Assembly (NCBI GenBank): GCA_965228165.1
Contig: CBDDHB010000002.1
Coordinates: 1-64,000, forward strand
Reading direction: 5' to 3'
From: Oleispirillum sp965228165
GTDB lineage: Bacteria > Pseudomonadota > Alphaproteobacteria > Rhodospirillales > Rhodospirillaceae
Length of the DNA: 64,000 nucleotides
Program-made: the position numbers and the translations under genes
Shown here: one piece after another, positions 43,670-53,722 of the stretch
How positions within the stretch are numbered: position 1 is the first letter of the stretch
Layout of the letters: each line of letters starts with the position of its first letter
The notes under the pieces: model-generated
What the model saw: the letters and a program-made list of their open reading frames with translations, nothing else
Database searches by the model: none
Told to the model about the DNA's origin: nothing

Positions 43670-44058
43670 CCGTCTCGGAATCTTCACTTCGTTTCCGGCA
43701 CCGTCGCGCCGTACCTTCTCCGTCCTTGAAGCAAGGAAGGGGAGGGCGGCGGCCGTTGGGGCGGATGACGGCTCGGCCATCTTCCGGGCCGTGTCCGATT
43801 GATCTCTAACGGCTTTTTACCGCGCGGTTTCTCTTTTTGTTAACCTTTATCGATAAGACTTTCCTTGTGCGGATGAAGAAACGCATCCGAAACGATCTTC
43901 CTTGGGCGTGTTCCGCGAGATGTTATCCTGCGGTTTTTACTCATCCAGAGGTATGTATCCGGTGCAAAGGGCGTAGAATTCTCTGGAACGGCTCTGGCTC
44001 CCATGGTATGTCGTCCCGGTTTTAAAGGTGTTGTGTTCTGGGGAAAAGCGAAAGGCCG
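43670..44058. other. 389-base intergenic region before the secretion operon
   Basis: I see no gene here. The right half is T-rich compared with the genome (43795-43860) and includes the 10-base palindrome TTATCGATAA (43847-43856). A long leader for the type I secretion operon is the likely role. No clear -35/-10 pair, terminator or riboswitch was identified by eye. Confidence 0.5.
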
Positions 44059-45666
44059 ATGGTTGGGCGCGGTGTAAGGCTGGGGATCTGCTGTACCGTT
44101 GTCGCGGGAATCGTGGGTTTTTGCGGTGAGGTTTCGGCGCAAACCGCCAAGAAACCCGCATCGGGCGATGTCGGGCTCTCGGCGCGGGAGGTTTCTCGCC
44201 CGAAAGTGGTGCCGCCGCCGTCCGCCGCCACCGATGCGGCGGCGGGTTCCTCCGCGCGTCCGGTCGAGTCGGCGGCTTCCGTGTCGCAAGGCCTGGGGGT
44301 CGGTCGGTCCTCGCTGCTGCGGGAACTTCTGGGCGGCGCCGATGAGGTGCCGATGGCACTGCCGGATTCGGAAGCCCCGGACTATGTCGCCTCGCTGCGC
44401 CTGGACGAGGCGGTGGCTCTGGCCCTGAAAAGCAATTTCGAGGTCCTGGCGGCGGACAGCAAGAAGACCGGCACCGGCTGGGAAGTCATCGCCGCTTATG
44501 GGCAGTACGCGCCGCAGGTCAGCTATACCCGCACCACCGGCAAGGAGCGCAATCTTCCCGCGTCTTATAACGACAATTTGGGCGCGCGGGTGGATGACGA
44601 CGAACACCGCCGCAGGGACCGGATTCTGAAGATTCAGCAGCCGATCGTCGATGTGTCGATCATTTCGGACATCCTGCAACGCCGCCTGAACGACGATGCC
44701 GCCGAGGCCGAACGCATCGGCACCCGCGAACGCGTCGCGATCGAGACGGTGCAGGGCTATCTGAAGCTGTTGCAGGCGGTCCTGACCATCCGCTACGCCG
44801 AACTTTACAAGCAGTCGCTGGACGGACTGATGCAGCGCATGGATGCCCGGGTGGCGGGCGGCGGCGCATCCGGCGCCGATCTGGAACGGGTGCGGTCCCG
44901 CGCCATCACCGCCGAAACCGCGATCATCTCGGCGAAGTCGGAACTGGACGCGGCGCAGGTGGAATTCCGTCGCCTGACCGGGGTGCTGCCGCTGAAGATC
45001 CGGGTTCCGGCGCGTCTGTTCCCCGATCTGCCCGACGACCCCGAGGCGGCGCTGGCGCGGGCGCTGATCGCCAATCCGGAGTACCGGGTTTCCGATTTGC
45101 AGGCCGAGGCGACGCAAATGGAAAGCTACAAGGCCTTCAGCCGCGTCCTGCCGAAGCTGTCCTTCGAGATCAGCCGCACCACCACCTACAACGCCGGCGG
45201 TTCGGCGCAGGGCAATCCGATCGACGGCGGTCCCTGGGCCTATCAGCGCGAGGACCTGGCGATGCTGATCATGACCTGGAACTTCAACGGCGGCACCGAT
45301 CTGGCGCAAGGCGTCGGCTATGACGCGCGCGCCAAGGAATCCTTCTACAAGACCATGGACGTGCGGCGGCGGCTCGAGGAAAGCGTGGCCAACAGCTACA
45401 ACGCGCTGCACGCCGCCGACAAGCGCATCCGTTCGACCCGTCAGGCGGTGCGCGCCAACACCCAGGTGGCGCAAAGCTTCGAGGAACAGTATCTGGCGTC
45501 CAGCCGCCCCTTGTTCGACCTGCTGGACGCCTATGAACGCCTGTATTCGTCGCGGGTCGAGCTGGCGCGTCTGATGATCGCCGAGGCGCGGGCCGCCTAT
45601 CAGGTGCGCCGCCAGATGGGCGAGATGGTGGGCGCGGTTCTGGGTTCGGAGGATGCCCGGCCATGA
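44059..45666 (+). CDS. TolC-family outer membrane channel protein of type I secretion
   Basis: 535 residues. A hydrophobic signal (cut near VSA-Q27), an about 80-residue Ala/Ser/Pro-rich pre-domain, then the TolC fold from about 110 (LRLDEAVALALKSNFEVLAA) with its two repeated halves and long helices (e.g. RLEESVANSYNALHAADKRI). It is first in the six-gene operon and overlaps the MotB-like gene by 4 bases. It forms the outer-membrane tunnel for the RTX substrate. Confidence 0.85.
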   Translation: MVGRGVRLGICCTVVAGIVGFCGEVSAQTAKKPASGDVGLSAREVSRPKVVPPPSAATDAAAGSSARPVESAASVSQGLGVGRSSLLRELLGGADEVPMALPDSEAPDYVASLRLDEAVALALKSNFEVLAADSKKTGTGWEVIAAYGQYAPQVSYTRTTGKERNLPASYNDNLGARVDDDEHRRRDRILKIQQPIVDVSIISDILQRRLNDDAAEAERIGTRERVAIETVQGYLKLLQAVLTIRYAELYKQSLDGLMQRMDARVAGGGASGADLERVRSRAITAETAIISAKSELDAAQVEFRRLTGVLPLKIRVPARLFPDLPDDPEAALARALIANPEYRVSDLQAEATQMESYKAFSRVLPKLSFEISRTTTYNAGGSAQGNPIDGGPWAYQREDLAMLIMTWNFNGGTDLAQGVGYDARAKESFYKTMDVRRRLEESVANSYNALHAADKRIRSTRQAVRANTQVAQSFEEQYLASSRPLFDLLDAYERLYSSRVELARLMIAEARAAYQVRRQMGEMVGAVLGSEDARP

Positions 45667-46409
45667 ACAACGATAAGGAAATGAACTATTGGCCCGGCTT
45701 CGTCGACGCGCTCAGCAACGTGGTGCTGACCCTGGTCTTCGTGCTGGTGGTGTTCGTTTTCGCCCTGGTCTTTTCTTCCGACAAGCTGAAGAAACGCGCC
45801 ACCTCTCTGTCCGCTTCGGCGCAGCAGGAGATGGTGGCGCGCAAGGAAGCGGAGGAAGAGAAGGCGCGTCTGTTCCAGGAACAGTGCGAACTTTTGGAAA
45901 GCCTTCAGGCGGCGCGCGATCAGTTGCGGCAACTGGAAGCCCGCAACCAGCAGCTCAAGCGTCAGGTGGCGGAACTGGAACGCCTGGACGCCGCGCAGAA
46001 ACGCCTGGACGAGCCGCCGAGCCTGTTGAAGGACCGCACCGAAATCCAGGTGCAGGCGCTCGACGTGTCGGGGATCAAGGGAACCGCCGATCTGGCGACG
46101 GAAAAGGGGGCGATCGTCCTGGTCTTCCCGCGCAACGTCTTCAATCTCGACGAGAAGGCGAAGAAGGCGCTGGACGCGGTGGTGGACCAGCAGCGCGCGG
46201 CGATCAACGGCTCGCTGTCGTCGGTGCTGTCGATCATGGGCGCGGAAACCTATAGCGAGGGGCGCAGGCTGGCCTATTTTCGCGGTCTGGCGGTGCGCAA
46301 CTATCTGATCGACAAGGGGCTGGGAACCGGCAAGACGATTCACGTGATGATCGAACAGGGCAGGGAGGTGAACGATGGACGCGTCGAAATCCGTTTCCGT
46401 CGGCCTTGA
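45663..46409 (+). CDS. MotB/OmpA-like membrane protein (SiiA-like)
   Basis: 248 residues. One helix at about 17-40 preceded by FVDALSN, whose Asp15 is placed like the proton-binding aspartate of MotB-type stators. A coiled coil (45-115) and a C-terminal OmpA/MotB-like domain (about 140-248) follow. It partners the MotA-like protein two genes downstream. In Salmonella SPI-4, SiiA and SiiB form such a proton channel inside a type I secretion operon. It overlaps both neighbours. Confidence 0.75.
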   Translation: MNNDKEMNYWPGFVDALSNVVLTLVFVLVVFVFALVFSSDKLKKRATSLSASAQQEMVARKEAEEEKARLFQEQCELLESLQAARDQLRQLEARNQQLKRQVAELERLDAAQKRLDEPPSLLKDRTEIQVQALDVSGIKGTADLATEKGAIVLVFPRNVFNLDEKAKKALDAVVDQQRAAINGSLSSVLSIMGAETYSEGRRLAYFRGLAVRNYLIDKGLGTGKTIHVMIEQGREVNDGRVEIRFRRP

Positions 46410-47697
46410 GCCCGATCCGGTCGGGCGGCGCGCGTCGGCCTGGAGACGGGTCGAGGCGCCGCGCCTGTTCCTGGTTTCCGCCGCCGGTTTCGTGCTGCTG
46501 CTGGTGATTTGGGCGGCGCTGGCCGAGGTGCATCGCGTGGTGCGGGTCGAGGGACGGATCATCCCCGCCGGACGCGGCCAGCAGATTCAGCACCTGGAGG
46601 GCGGCATCGTCGCCGCCATCTCCACCGCCGAGGGCGCGATGGTGAAACAGGGCGATCTGCTGCTGACCATTGACGCCACCAACGCCTGGGCCGCCCTGGG
46701 CGAGATCGGCGTCAAGCTGGCCGGACAGCGCATCCGCGCCGCCCGCTTGCAGGCCGAGGCGGACGGGAAACAGACCCTGGAACTGCCCCCCGACCTGCGG
46801 GGCGAGGCCTCCGCCGAGGCGGAGCGCCAGTTGTTCCTGTTCCGGCGGGAGAAGATGGCCCAGGAGCTTTCGGTCTATCGCGGCCAGGTGGAGCAACGAA
46901 CCGCCGAACTGCGCGAAGTCGAATCCCGTCGGGTGCGCCTGACCGCCGAACTGGCCACCGCGCACAAGCGTTCGCTGCTGGTCGGCGGATTGGCGGCGCG
47001 CAACGCCGCTTCGCAGCTCGAGGTTCTGGACGCGCAGAGCCGCGAACAGCGTCTGGCCACCGAACTCTTCGACGCCGAGGGGGCGCTGCCCAAGATCCGC
47101 GCCGCGATCGCCGAAACCAGGGCCCGCATCGACGAGGCGCGAGCCCGCTTCCAGTCCGAGGCGCAGGCCGATCTGGCCGCCACCCTGACCGAGATCGACC
47201 GTCTGCGTCAGGGCTTGACGGCGCAGAGCGATCGGGTCAGCCGCACCGAAATCCGCGCCCCGGTGGACGGCGTGGTCAACCGGATTTCGGTCAACACCGT
47301 GGGCGGCGTGGTCAAGGCGGGGGATTCGATCGTCGAGATCACCCCCACCTCCGGCCCGCTGCTGATCGAGGCGCGGGCCCATCCGCGCGACCGGGGCGAA
47401 CTGCGCGAAGGCCTGGACGCCCACCTTCGGGTCAGCGCCTACGACAGCGCCGAGGTCGGCGTTCTGGAGGGGCGGGTGGTCGAAATCAGCGCCGACACGG
47501 TTCCCGACTCTCGGGGCGAGGCCTATTACCGCGTCACCGTTCGGGTGGATGCGCTGCCCGAAAAGTTCGCGGGGCGACTGCTCGCCCCCGGGATGACGAT
47601 CACCGGCGACGTGGTGATCGGCCGACGCACGGTTCTTGCCTATCTGACGTCGCCGCTTCGTAAGTTTTCCGCCAACGCATTTCAGGACGCCCGGTGA
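46375..47697 (+). CDS. HlyD-family periplasmic adaptor of type I secretion
   Basis: 440 residues. A cytoplasmic tail, one helix (about 33-53, FLVSAAGFVLLLVIWAALA), a lipoyl-like half (QQIQHLEGGIVAAI), a long helical hairpin (about 120-290) and the second lipoyl/beta-barrel part with the family block RTEIRAPVDGVVNRISVNTV. It connects the ABC exporter to TolC. It overlaps the MotB-like gene by 35 bases and the MotA-like gene by 4. Confidence 0.87.
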   Translation: MDASKSVSVGLEPDPVGRRASAWRRVEAPRLFLVSAAGFVLLLVIWAALAEVHRVVRVEGRIIPAGRGQQIQHLEGGIVAAISTAEGAMVKQGDLLLTIDATNAWAALGEIGVKLAGQRIRAARLQAEADGKQTLELPPDLRGEASAEAERQLFLFRREKMAQELSVYRGQVEQRTAELREVESRRVRLTAELATAHKRSLLVGGLAARNAASQLEVLDAQSREQRLATELFDAEGALPKIRAAIAETRARIDEARARFQSEAQADLAATLTEIDRLRQGLTAQSDRVSRTEIRAPVDGVVNRISVNTVGGVVKAGDSIVEITPTSGPLLIEARAHPRDRGELREGLDAHLRVSAYDSAEVGVLEGRVVEISADTVPDSRGEAYYRVTVRVDALPEKFAGRLLAPGMTITGDVVIGRRTVLAYLTSPLRKFSANAFQDAR

Positions 47698-49484
47698 TGG
47701 ATGTGCGAGCCACGATAGATCATATCCGCAAGAATTGTTCGTTCTCGGACCTTCTGGCGATTATCCACTGCGTGTCGCCGCTGGCCCTGCTGGCCGCGGT
47801 CGGCGTGGTGTTCCAGGACTTCGTGGTCACCGCGATCGAGGGCAACCCGATCCTCAACATCGGCATCCTGCTGGTCGCCTTTTCCGGCGCGATGCTGATG
47901 CTTTTCCGCCTGGTCGGGGCGATCCGCGAACGCTGCGCCCTGCGCCGCTTCCACCGAGAGGTCGAAGGCGGCGGCGACATGAAGCTGCTGGTGGAGGAAT
48001 CCTGGCTGGCGCGGCGGATGATGTCCCGCTATCTGTCGCCGATCGCCGAGACCGGGGGCAAGCTGTCCTCGGCGATGGATCAGGAAGCGATCGAGGGCGA
48101 ACCGCGGGCGTTGTCCGCCGAGTTCGACAGCCGTCTGGAACTGCCCAACTTCCTGGTCGGCTTCATGGTGGCGATGGGGTTGCTCGGCACCTTCATCGGG
48201 CTGTTGGAGACCCTGACCGGCATCGCCGGGATGCTCGACGGCATGGCGGGCAGCGGCAGCAACCTCGAGGAAGAATTCGTCAAGCTGATCACCGAACTGC
48301 GCAAGCCGTTGGCGGGCATGGGCATCGCCTTCTCGGCGTCGATGTTCGGTCTGGTCAGCAGCCTGATGCTCGGCCTGATGCTGCTGACGGTGCGCCGCCA
48401 CATCCGCCGCGTGATGTCGGACGCGCGCCGCGCGTTGACCGAACTGACCGAGCGGGTGCGCGGACCGGTGTCGGTGATGGGCGGCGTCGCCGGGCCGTCG
48501 CGTGGCGGCGTGTCGGAGGCCTTCCTGTCCGACTTCATGGCCGAACTGTTGGGGAACATCAATTCCTTGCAGGATCTGTTCCTCCGGTCTCAGGATTCCT
48601 CGCTACAGATGACGACGCGCGTCGATAACCTGTCGAAGCGCCTGGAGCAGGTTTCCCAGTCGATCGAAAGCAACGTCGCCGCCAGCAAGAAAACCAACGA
48701 CCTGCTGGGCTTCGGTCCGCGGATGAAGGAAACCAACGAGCAGATGCTGACCGAGCTGCGCTCGATCCTGTCCTCCAATACCGACGTCGGGAAGATCAAC
48801 GCCCGCCTGATCGACGTTCTGAACGCGATCGATCAGAAGCTCGCTGTCGGCAACGATACCCAGCGTCTGTTCCAGGATGCGCAAGGGGCGATCGGCCGCG
48901 ACACCCTGACCAAGATCGACGAGGCGGTGGGCCTGCTGCACAACGTCAACGACCGGGGCGCGGACAGCGAAAACCGCATGGATCGCCGCTTGCAGGCGCT
49001 GGCCTCGTCCTCCACCGCGATCGCCACCGGCATCCAGCAATTGACGGTGAAGATGAACGAGGTCGCCTCGATCTCGCAGAACCAACTGTCCAACGCCGGG
49101 GCGGTGCAGCAGTCGATGCGCGACGCGGTGGCGGAGACCCTGGGGTCGTTCAAGGATCTGTCCGACCGCTTGAAGAAGATCGAGGAAATCGATGTCGGCG
49201 GCGCGCGGCACCTGTGGCAGATCAACGAGAACTTCGGCGCGATGAACAGCGCCCTCGAACCCCTGGGGATGATCGCCACCGGCATCGGCAACCAGACCAC
49301 CATCCTGGAAGCGACGCTGGAGGAAATGCGCAACAGCCAGCGCAACCTGATCCGCGACATGCAAAAGGAATTCCGCGAAATCACCCGCGAACTGGCGCGG
49401 GTGATGGCGCAGCAGCAGCAAATGATGCGCGAGGCGCAGGCGAATCTGCAACCGGAAGCCCCATATCAGGGAATGGCGGAATAG
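47694..49484 (+). CDS. MotA/TolQ/ExbB-like protein with long coiled-coil tail (SiiB-like)
   Basis: 596 residues. About four helices. The last two form the conserved channel pair GLLGTFIGLLETL and MGIAFSASMFGLVSSLMLGL. A C-terminal helical tail of more than 300 residues reaches into the cytoplasm, as in ZorA and some SiiB-like proteins. With the MotB-like gene it should form a proton-driven stator. It lies just upstream of the RTX gene, 55 bases away. A defence (Zorya) role is unlikely because no ZorC, ZorD or ZorE is present. Confidence 0.75.
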   Translation: MMDVRATIDHIRKNCSFSDLLAIIHCVSPLALLAAVGVVFQDFVVTAIEGNPILNIGILLVAFSGAMLMLFRLVGAIRERCALRRFHREVEGGGDMKLLVEESWLARRMMSRYLSPIAETGGKLSSAMDQEAIEGEPRALSAEFDSRLELPNFLVGFMVAMGLLGTFIGLLETLTGIAGMLDGMAGSGSNLEEEFVKLITELRKPLAGMGIAFSASMFGLVSSLMLGLMLLTVRRHIRRVMSDARRALTELTERVRGPVSVMGGVAGPSRGGVSEAFLSDFMAELLGNINSLQDLFLRSQDSSLQMTTRVDNLSKRLEQVSQSIESNVAASKKTNDLLGFGPRMKETNEQMLTELRSILSSNTDVGKINARLIDVLNAIDQKLAVGNDTQRLFQDAQGAIGRDTLTKIDEAVGLLHNVNDRGADSENRMDRRLQALASSSTAIATGIQQLTVKMNEVASISQNQLSNAGAVQQSMRDAVAETLGSFKDLSDRLKKIEEIDVGGARHLWQINENFGAMNSALEPLGMIATGIGNQTTILEATLEEMRNSQRNLIRDMQKEFREITRELARVMAQQQQMMREAQANLQPEAPYQGMAE

Positions 49485-49539
49485 AACGGTTCCACTTCGG
49501 GGGAGAACTCCGGAGAGGGAAAGGAAGGGAGGCACGGCC

Positions 49540-52500
49540 ATGGCCCAACAGGCGTCGATCGTCAAACCGGATGCGTCCGGCGGCTTCAAACTGCCGATCC
49601 GGCAGGGCGACGCGGCGCGCATCGACGTGGTCGACGTCGATCTGGTGGTGCACGGCAAGGACGGGTCGCGGTACGTTCTGGCGGGAGCGGGCATCGAGGC
49701 GATGAGCGACCGCCCGCCTCAGGTGGGCTTCGCCGATGGCGCGGTCAGCGCCGCGAGCCTTCTGGAAAACGTCGGCGTGGTGGAAACGCCGGAACTGTCC
49801 ATCCCGGTGATGAGCAGCCTGACCGAGCGCGACGTCAAGACTTCCGAAGGCGACAAGTCCTTCCACGGCGACGGCACCAACGAGGTCGCGGCGACGACGG
49901 CGCAACTCGAAGCGCAGGCCGAGGCCCAATCCCAGTCGGAGCAGATGAGCCCGGTCGCCGAGGCCTCCGACGCCACCGTCGAAAAGATGGTCGAGGCGGT
50001 CGAGAAACAGGTCAGCAAGCTGCACGACAAGGCGGCCGATCCGGCGCCGGTGGAAGCGTTCGAGCCGCCCACCGCCCCGGCGGCGGGGGTCGGCGCCGCG
50101 CCCAATCCGGTCAGCCTGACGCCGCTTCTGGTGCTGTCCATGGGCAACGTCTCCGACACCAGCGCCAGCAGCGGCACCACCTATCAGGGAACCGGCGGCG
50201 TCGCCGACAGCGCCGTTCTGAAATACATCGACGCGCGCGACGCCTTGCAGATCACCATGGAAACCATCGCCGGCACCGCCGGGAACGACGTGATCTACGC
50301 CGACGGCACCTCGGTCGGCGGCGTGTCTTATAGCGCCACCGGCACGGTCAGCGGCACCGCGACCTTCGCCAAGGACTTCGCGGTGCAGATTTCCGGCTAT
50401 TTCACCACGCTCACCGCCGTGACCGTGACGATTTCCGGCAACTCCACGCCGATTTCCATCGTCGGCGGCACCGACCTGGGGGGGCGGGGTGTGGTCGTTG
50501 CCGCTGACGGTTCTGACCGACAAGGGCACCTTTCAGATCGTCTATCAGACCTTCGAGGCCGACGCCGCCAACCCGGTTCACGACAGCTTCACCCTGACCC
50601 TGGACATCACCGGCGTCACCCGGGCGGTGACCTTCACCTCTTCCAGCACCTTACACCCTGTGGATCAGCGACGCCAATACCGCCGCCGACATCAGCCGCT
50701 CCTCCGGCGGTCAGGTGGTTTACGTGCTGCCCGCCCAGGGGGTGCCCAACACCATCGACGCGGGTGCGGGCAACGACACGGTGCACGGCGGTTACGGCAA
50801 CGACATCGTCACCCTGGGCGACGGTAACGACACCGTCTATGCCGGGTATGGCAACGACACGATCTATGGGAACGCGGGCGACGACGTGGTCTATGCCCAG
50901 TTGGGCAGCGGCGGCGACACCATCGACGCGGGAGAGGGCAACAACACGGTTCACGGCGGCGGCGGCAACGACACCATCACCGCCGGGGCGGGCGACGACA
51001 TCGTGTCCGCCGGGGGCGGCGACGACTTCATCAGCGTCGGCGGCGGAACCAACGTCATCGACGGCGAGGCCGGAACCGATACGGTTTCCTACGCGGGGTT
51101 GGCCACCGGGGTGAATGTCGATCTGACGAGCGGCAACGTCACCGGGGGCGCCACCGACACCCTGACCAGCATCGAAAACGTCGAGGGAACGGCGCAGGCG
51201 GACACCATCGTCGGCGCCGCCGCCACCACCAATGTGATCTGGGGCCTGGCGGGCGACGATGCGCTGGATGGCGGCGGCGGGGCGGACACCGTTCATGGCG
51301 GAGCCGGAAACGACGCCATCACCGTGTCGCAGGCGTCGCCGGGGGGGGTATTTCTCGGGCGGCGAGGGGAACGACAGCATCACGGTGAACGCGACGGCGT
51401 TGGCCGCGACCTTCGACGGGGGAAGCGGCGACGACACCTTTGCCATTTCGGCGACCATCGCATCGTCCGCCGGGCTGGCGACGATTGTCGGCGGGGATGG
51501 AACGGATACCCTGAATCTGACCTCCGATACGGCCACCCACTATATCGACCTGTCCTCCAGCATGGGGACCGGCGGCTATCTGTACAATGCGACGATCACC
51601 GGGGTCGAGGTGGTGCGCCTGGGCTCCGGCGTGGATTCGGTGTTCGGCGGCGACGGCGTGGAGACGTTCTATACCGGCCTCGGCAACGATTACATGAATG
51701 GGGGGGGCGGGCGACGATTCCCTGTATGGCGAGGGCGGAAGCGACCGCATCTACGGCGGCGCGGGCAACGATCTGCTGGACGCCGGGCAGTATTCCAACG
51801 CGGCGGGCACCATCCTCGATACCGCGGTCAACAGTCTGTACGGCGAAGACGGCGACGACGTCCTGCGCGCCTATGGCGGCGCCGACATCCTTTACGGCCA
51901 GGCCGGGGCGGACACCATTTATGGCGGCGACGGCAACGACAATCTGTACGGATACACCACCGGGTCCACCGCCAGCGTGGACGGGGCGGATACCCTGTAC
52001 GGCGAGGGCGGAAACGATATCCTGTGGGGCAGCCACCACGCCGACATCATGGACGGCGGCTCCGGCAGCGACACCGTGACCTATCAGAACGATTCCTACG
52101 GCCATCACATCGTTCTGGACGCAAACGGCAATTCCACCACCGTGGACGGCGGGTGGAATTCCTCCACGATCACCGGCGGCACCACGGCCAACAACTACGC
52201 CGTGGGCGACACGCTGACCGGCATCGAGAACCTGGTCGGCGGCGGCGGCATCGACGTCTTCGAGGTCAACGGCAACGCCGACCATTCCCTGAATGGCGGC
52301 AGCGGCAACGACACCCTGACCGGCGCGGACGGAACCGGCATCGACAGAATTGAAGGTGCAAACGGCAGCGATCTCATCTATGGCCGTGGCGGCAACGACA
52401 TTCTGATCGCCTCGTCGATCAGCAGCGGCAGTCTGAGCGACCTTTTCACCCTGGTCACCACCAACGATAATTCCGTCAATCGGTTGTACGGTGATGCGGG

Positions 52501-53722
52501 GAACGACACCCTGATCGGTTCCAATGGCGCGGATACCCTGTATGGCGGCGAAGACCAGGACACCCTGTACGGCGGCGCGGGCAACGATTTGATGTACGGC
52601 GACAACGCCGACGGCACCGGCAGCGGCGACGACATCCTGTACGGCGAGGCGGGGGCGGACACGCTGTACGGCGGCGCGGGCGCCGATACCCTGGATGGCG
52701 GCAACGGCAACGACATCCTGATCGCCTCGTCGATCGGCAGCGGCAGTCTGAGCGACCTTTCCACCCTGGTCACCACCGACGACGGTTCCGCCAACCGGCT
52801 GTCCGGCGGCGCGGGCGACGATACCCTGATCGGCTCCAACGGCGCCGACACCCTGGATGGCGGCGAAGGCAGCGACCGCCTGTACGGCGGGGCGGGAGAC
52901 GACATCCTGCGCTATTCCGCCAGTTCCGATGCGGGCAACGACACCATCGACGGCGGCACCGGCGCCGACACCCTGGATTGTTCCGCATCCACCAGCAGCG
53001 TCACGGTGTTCCTGGTCGATACCACCGACGGGCTGGCCACCGGCGACCGCCCGTCCAACGTGCCCGGCAGCATCGGCGGCGGCGACGGCTTCATCTATTC
53101 CAGTTCCGGCTCGCTCTATAGCGTGATCAAGGCGGATGGGGGCGACAGCAGCATCGAGAACGTCACCGGCAGCGACAGCAACGACATCCTGGTCGGCGAT
53201 GCCGCCGCCAACACCATCATCGGCGGACGCGACGGCGACCACATCTACGGCAAGGGCGGCGCGGATTATCTGGACGGCGGCGATGACGACGACAGCATCT
53301 ATGTCTCCGCGACCGAACTGGCGGTGGCGGGGCTGACCATCGACGGCGGCGGCGGAACGGCGGACCGGTTGACGATTTCGGGTCTGAGCGCGGCGGCCCT
53401 GAGCACCGCGGCGAGCGACGACGACCTTGTCAGCAATGTCGAGGTGCTGGACGTGCGGGATTCCTCGGTCAACGCGGCCTACGCCCTGACCGCGACCCAG
53501 GTGACGAACATCGCCGATAACGGCACCAGTTCGTCGCTGACCTTCATCCTCGACACCGGCGATACCTATACCGCGCAGGCGGATGGCGGCGGCTATGTTT
53601 CGACGGTTTCCGGCGCGGGCAGCGGCAGCGCCAACCTGACCTCCACCGGCGGCGTTGATGTCACCTATTACTACTATTCGGCGGGCGGGGCCTTGCAGGC
53701 GACGGTGAATGTCGATTACTGA
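49540..53722 (+). CDS. Large RTX calcium-binding secreted protein, four frameshifts
   Basis: After removing four one-base insertions this is one frame of 1392 residues. The insertions lie at the G run near 50480-50487, TT near 50652, the G run near 51341-51348 and the G run near 51700-51707. The N-terminus (about 1-75) looks like the prefix domain of large adhesins. An Ala/Glu-rich segment leads to RTX nonapeptides GGxGxDxUx from about residue 400 to 1240 (e.g. GGAGNDTVHGG, GGEGSDRLYGGAGDD). It ends in a non-repeat C-terminal secretion region (…TVNVDY). It overlaps the ABC gene by 14 bases. It is the evident substrate of this operon. Confidence 0.82.

Noticed and set aside
45663..49484. Zorya anti-phage system (ZorA/ZorB-like proteins)
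   Set aside because: The MotA/MotB-like genes are interleaved with TolC, HlyD, RTX and ABC exporter genes, and no ZorC, ZorD or ZorE gene is present.
50745..53250. CRISPR-like or satellite repeats
   Set aside because: The repetition is of the protein type (GGxGxDxUx codons), with variable spacing and an open reading frame.
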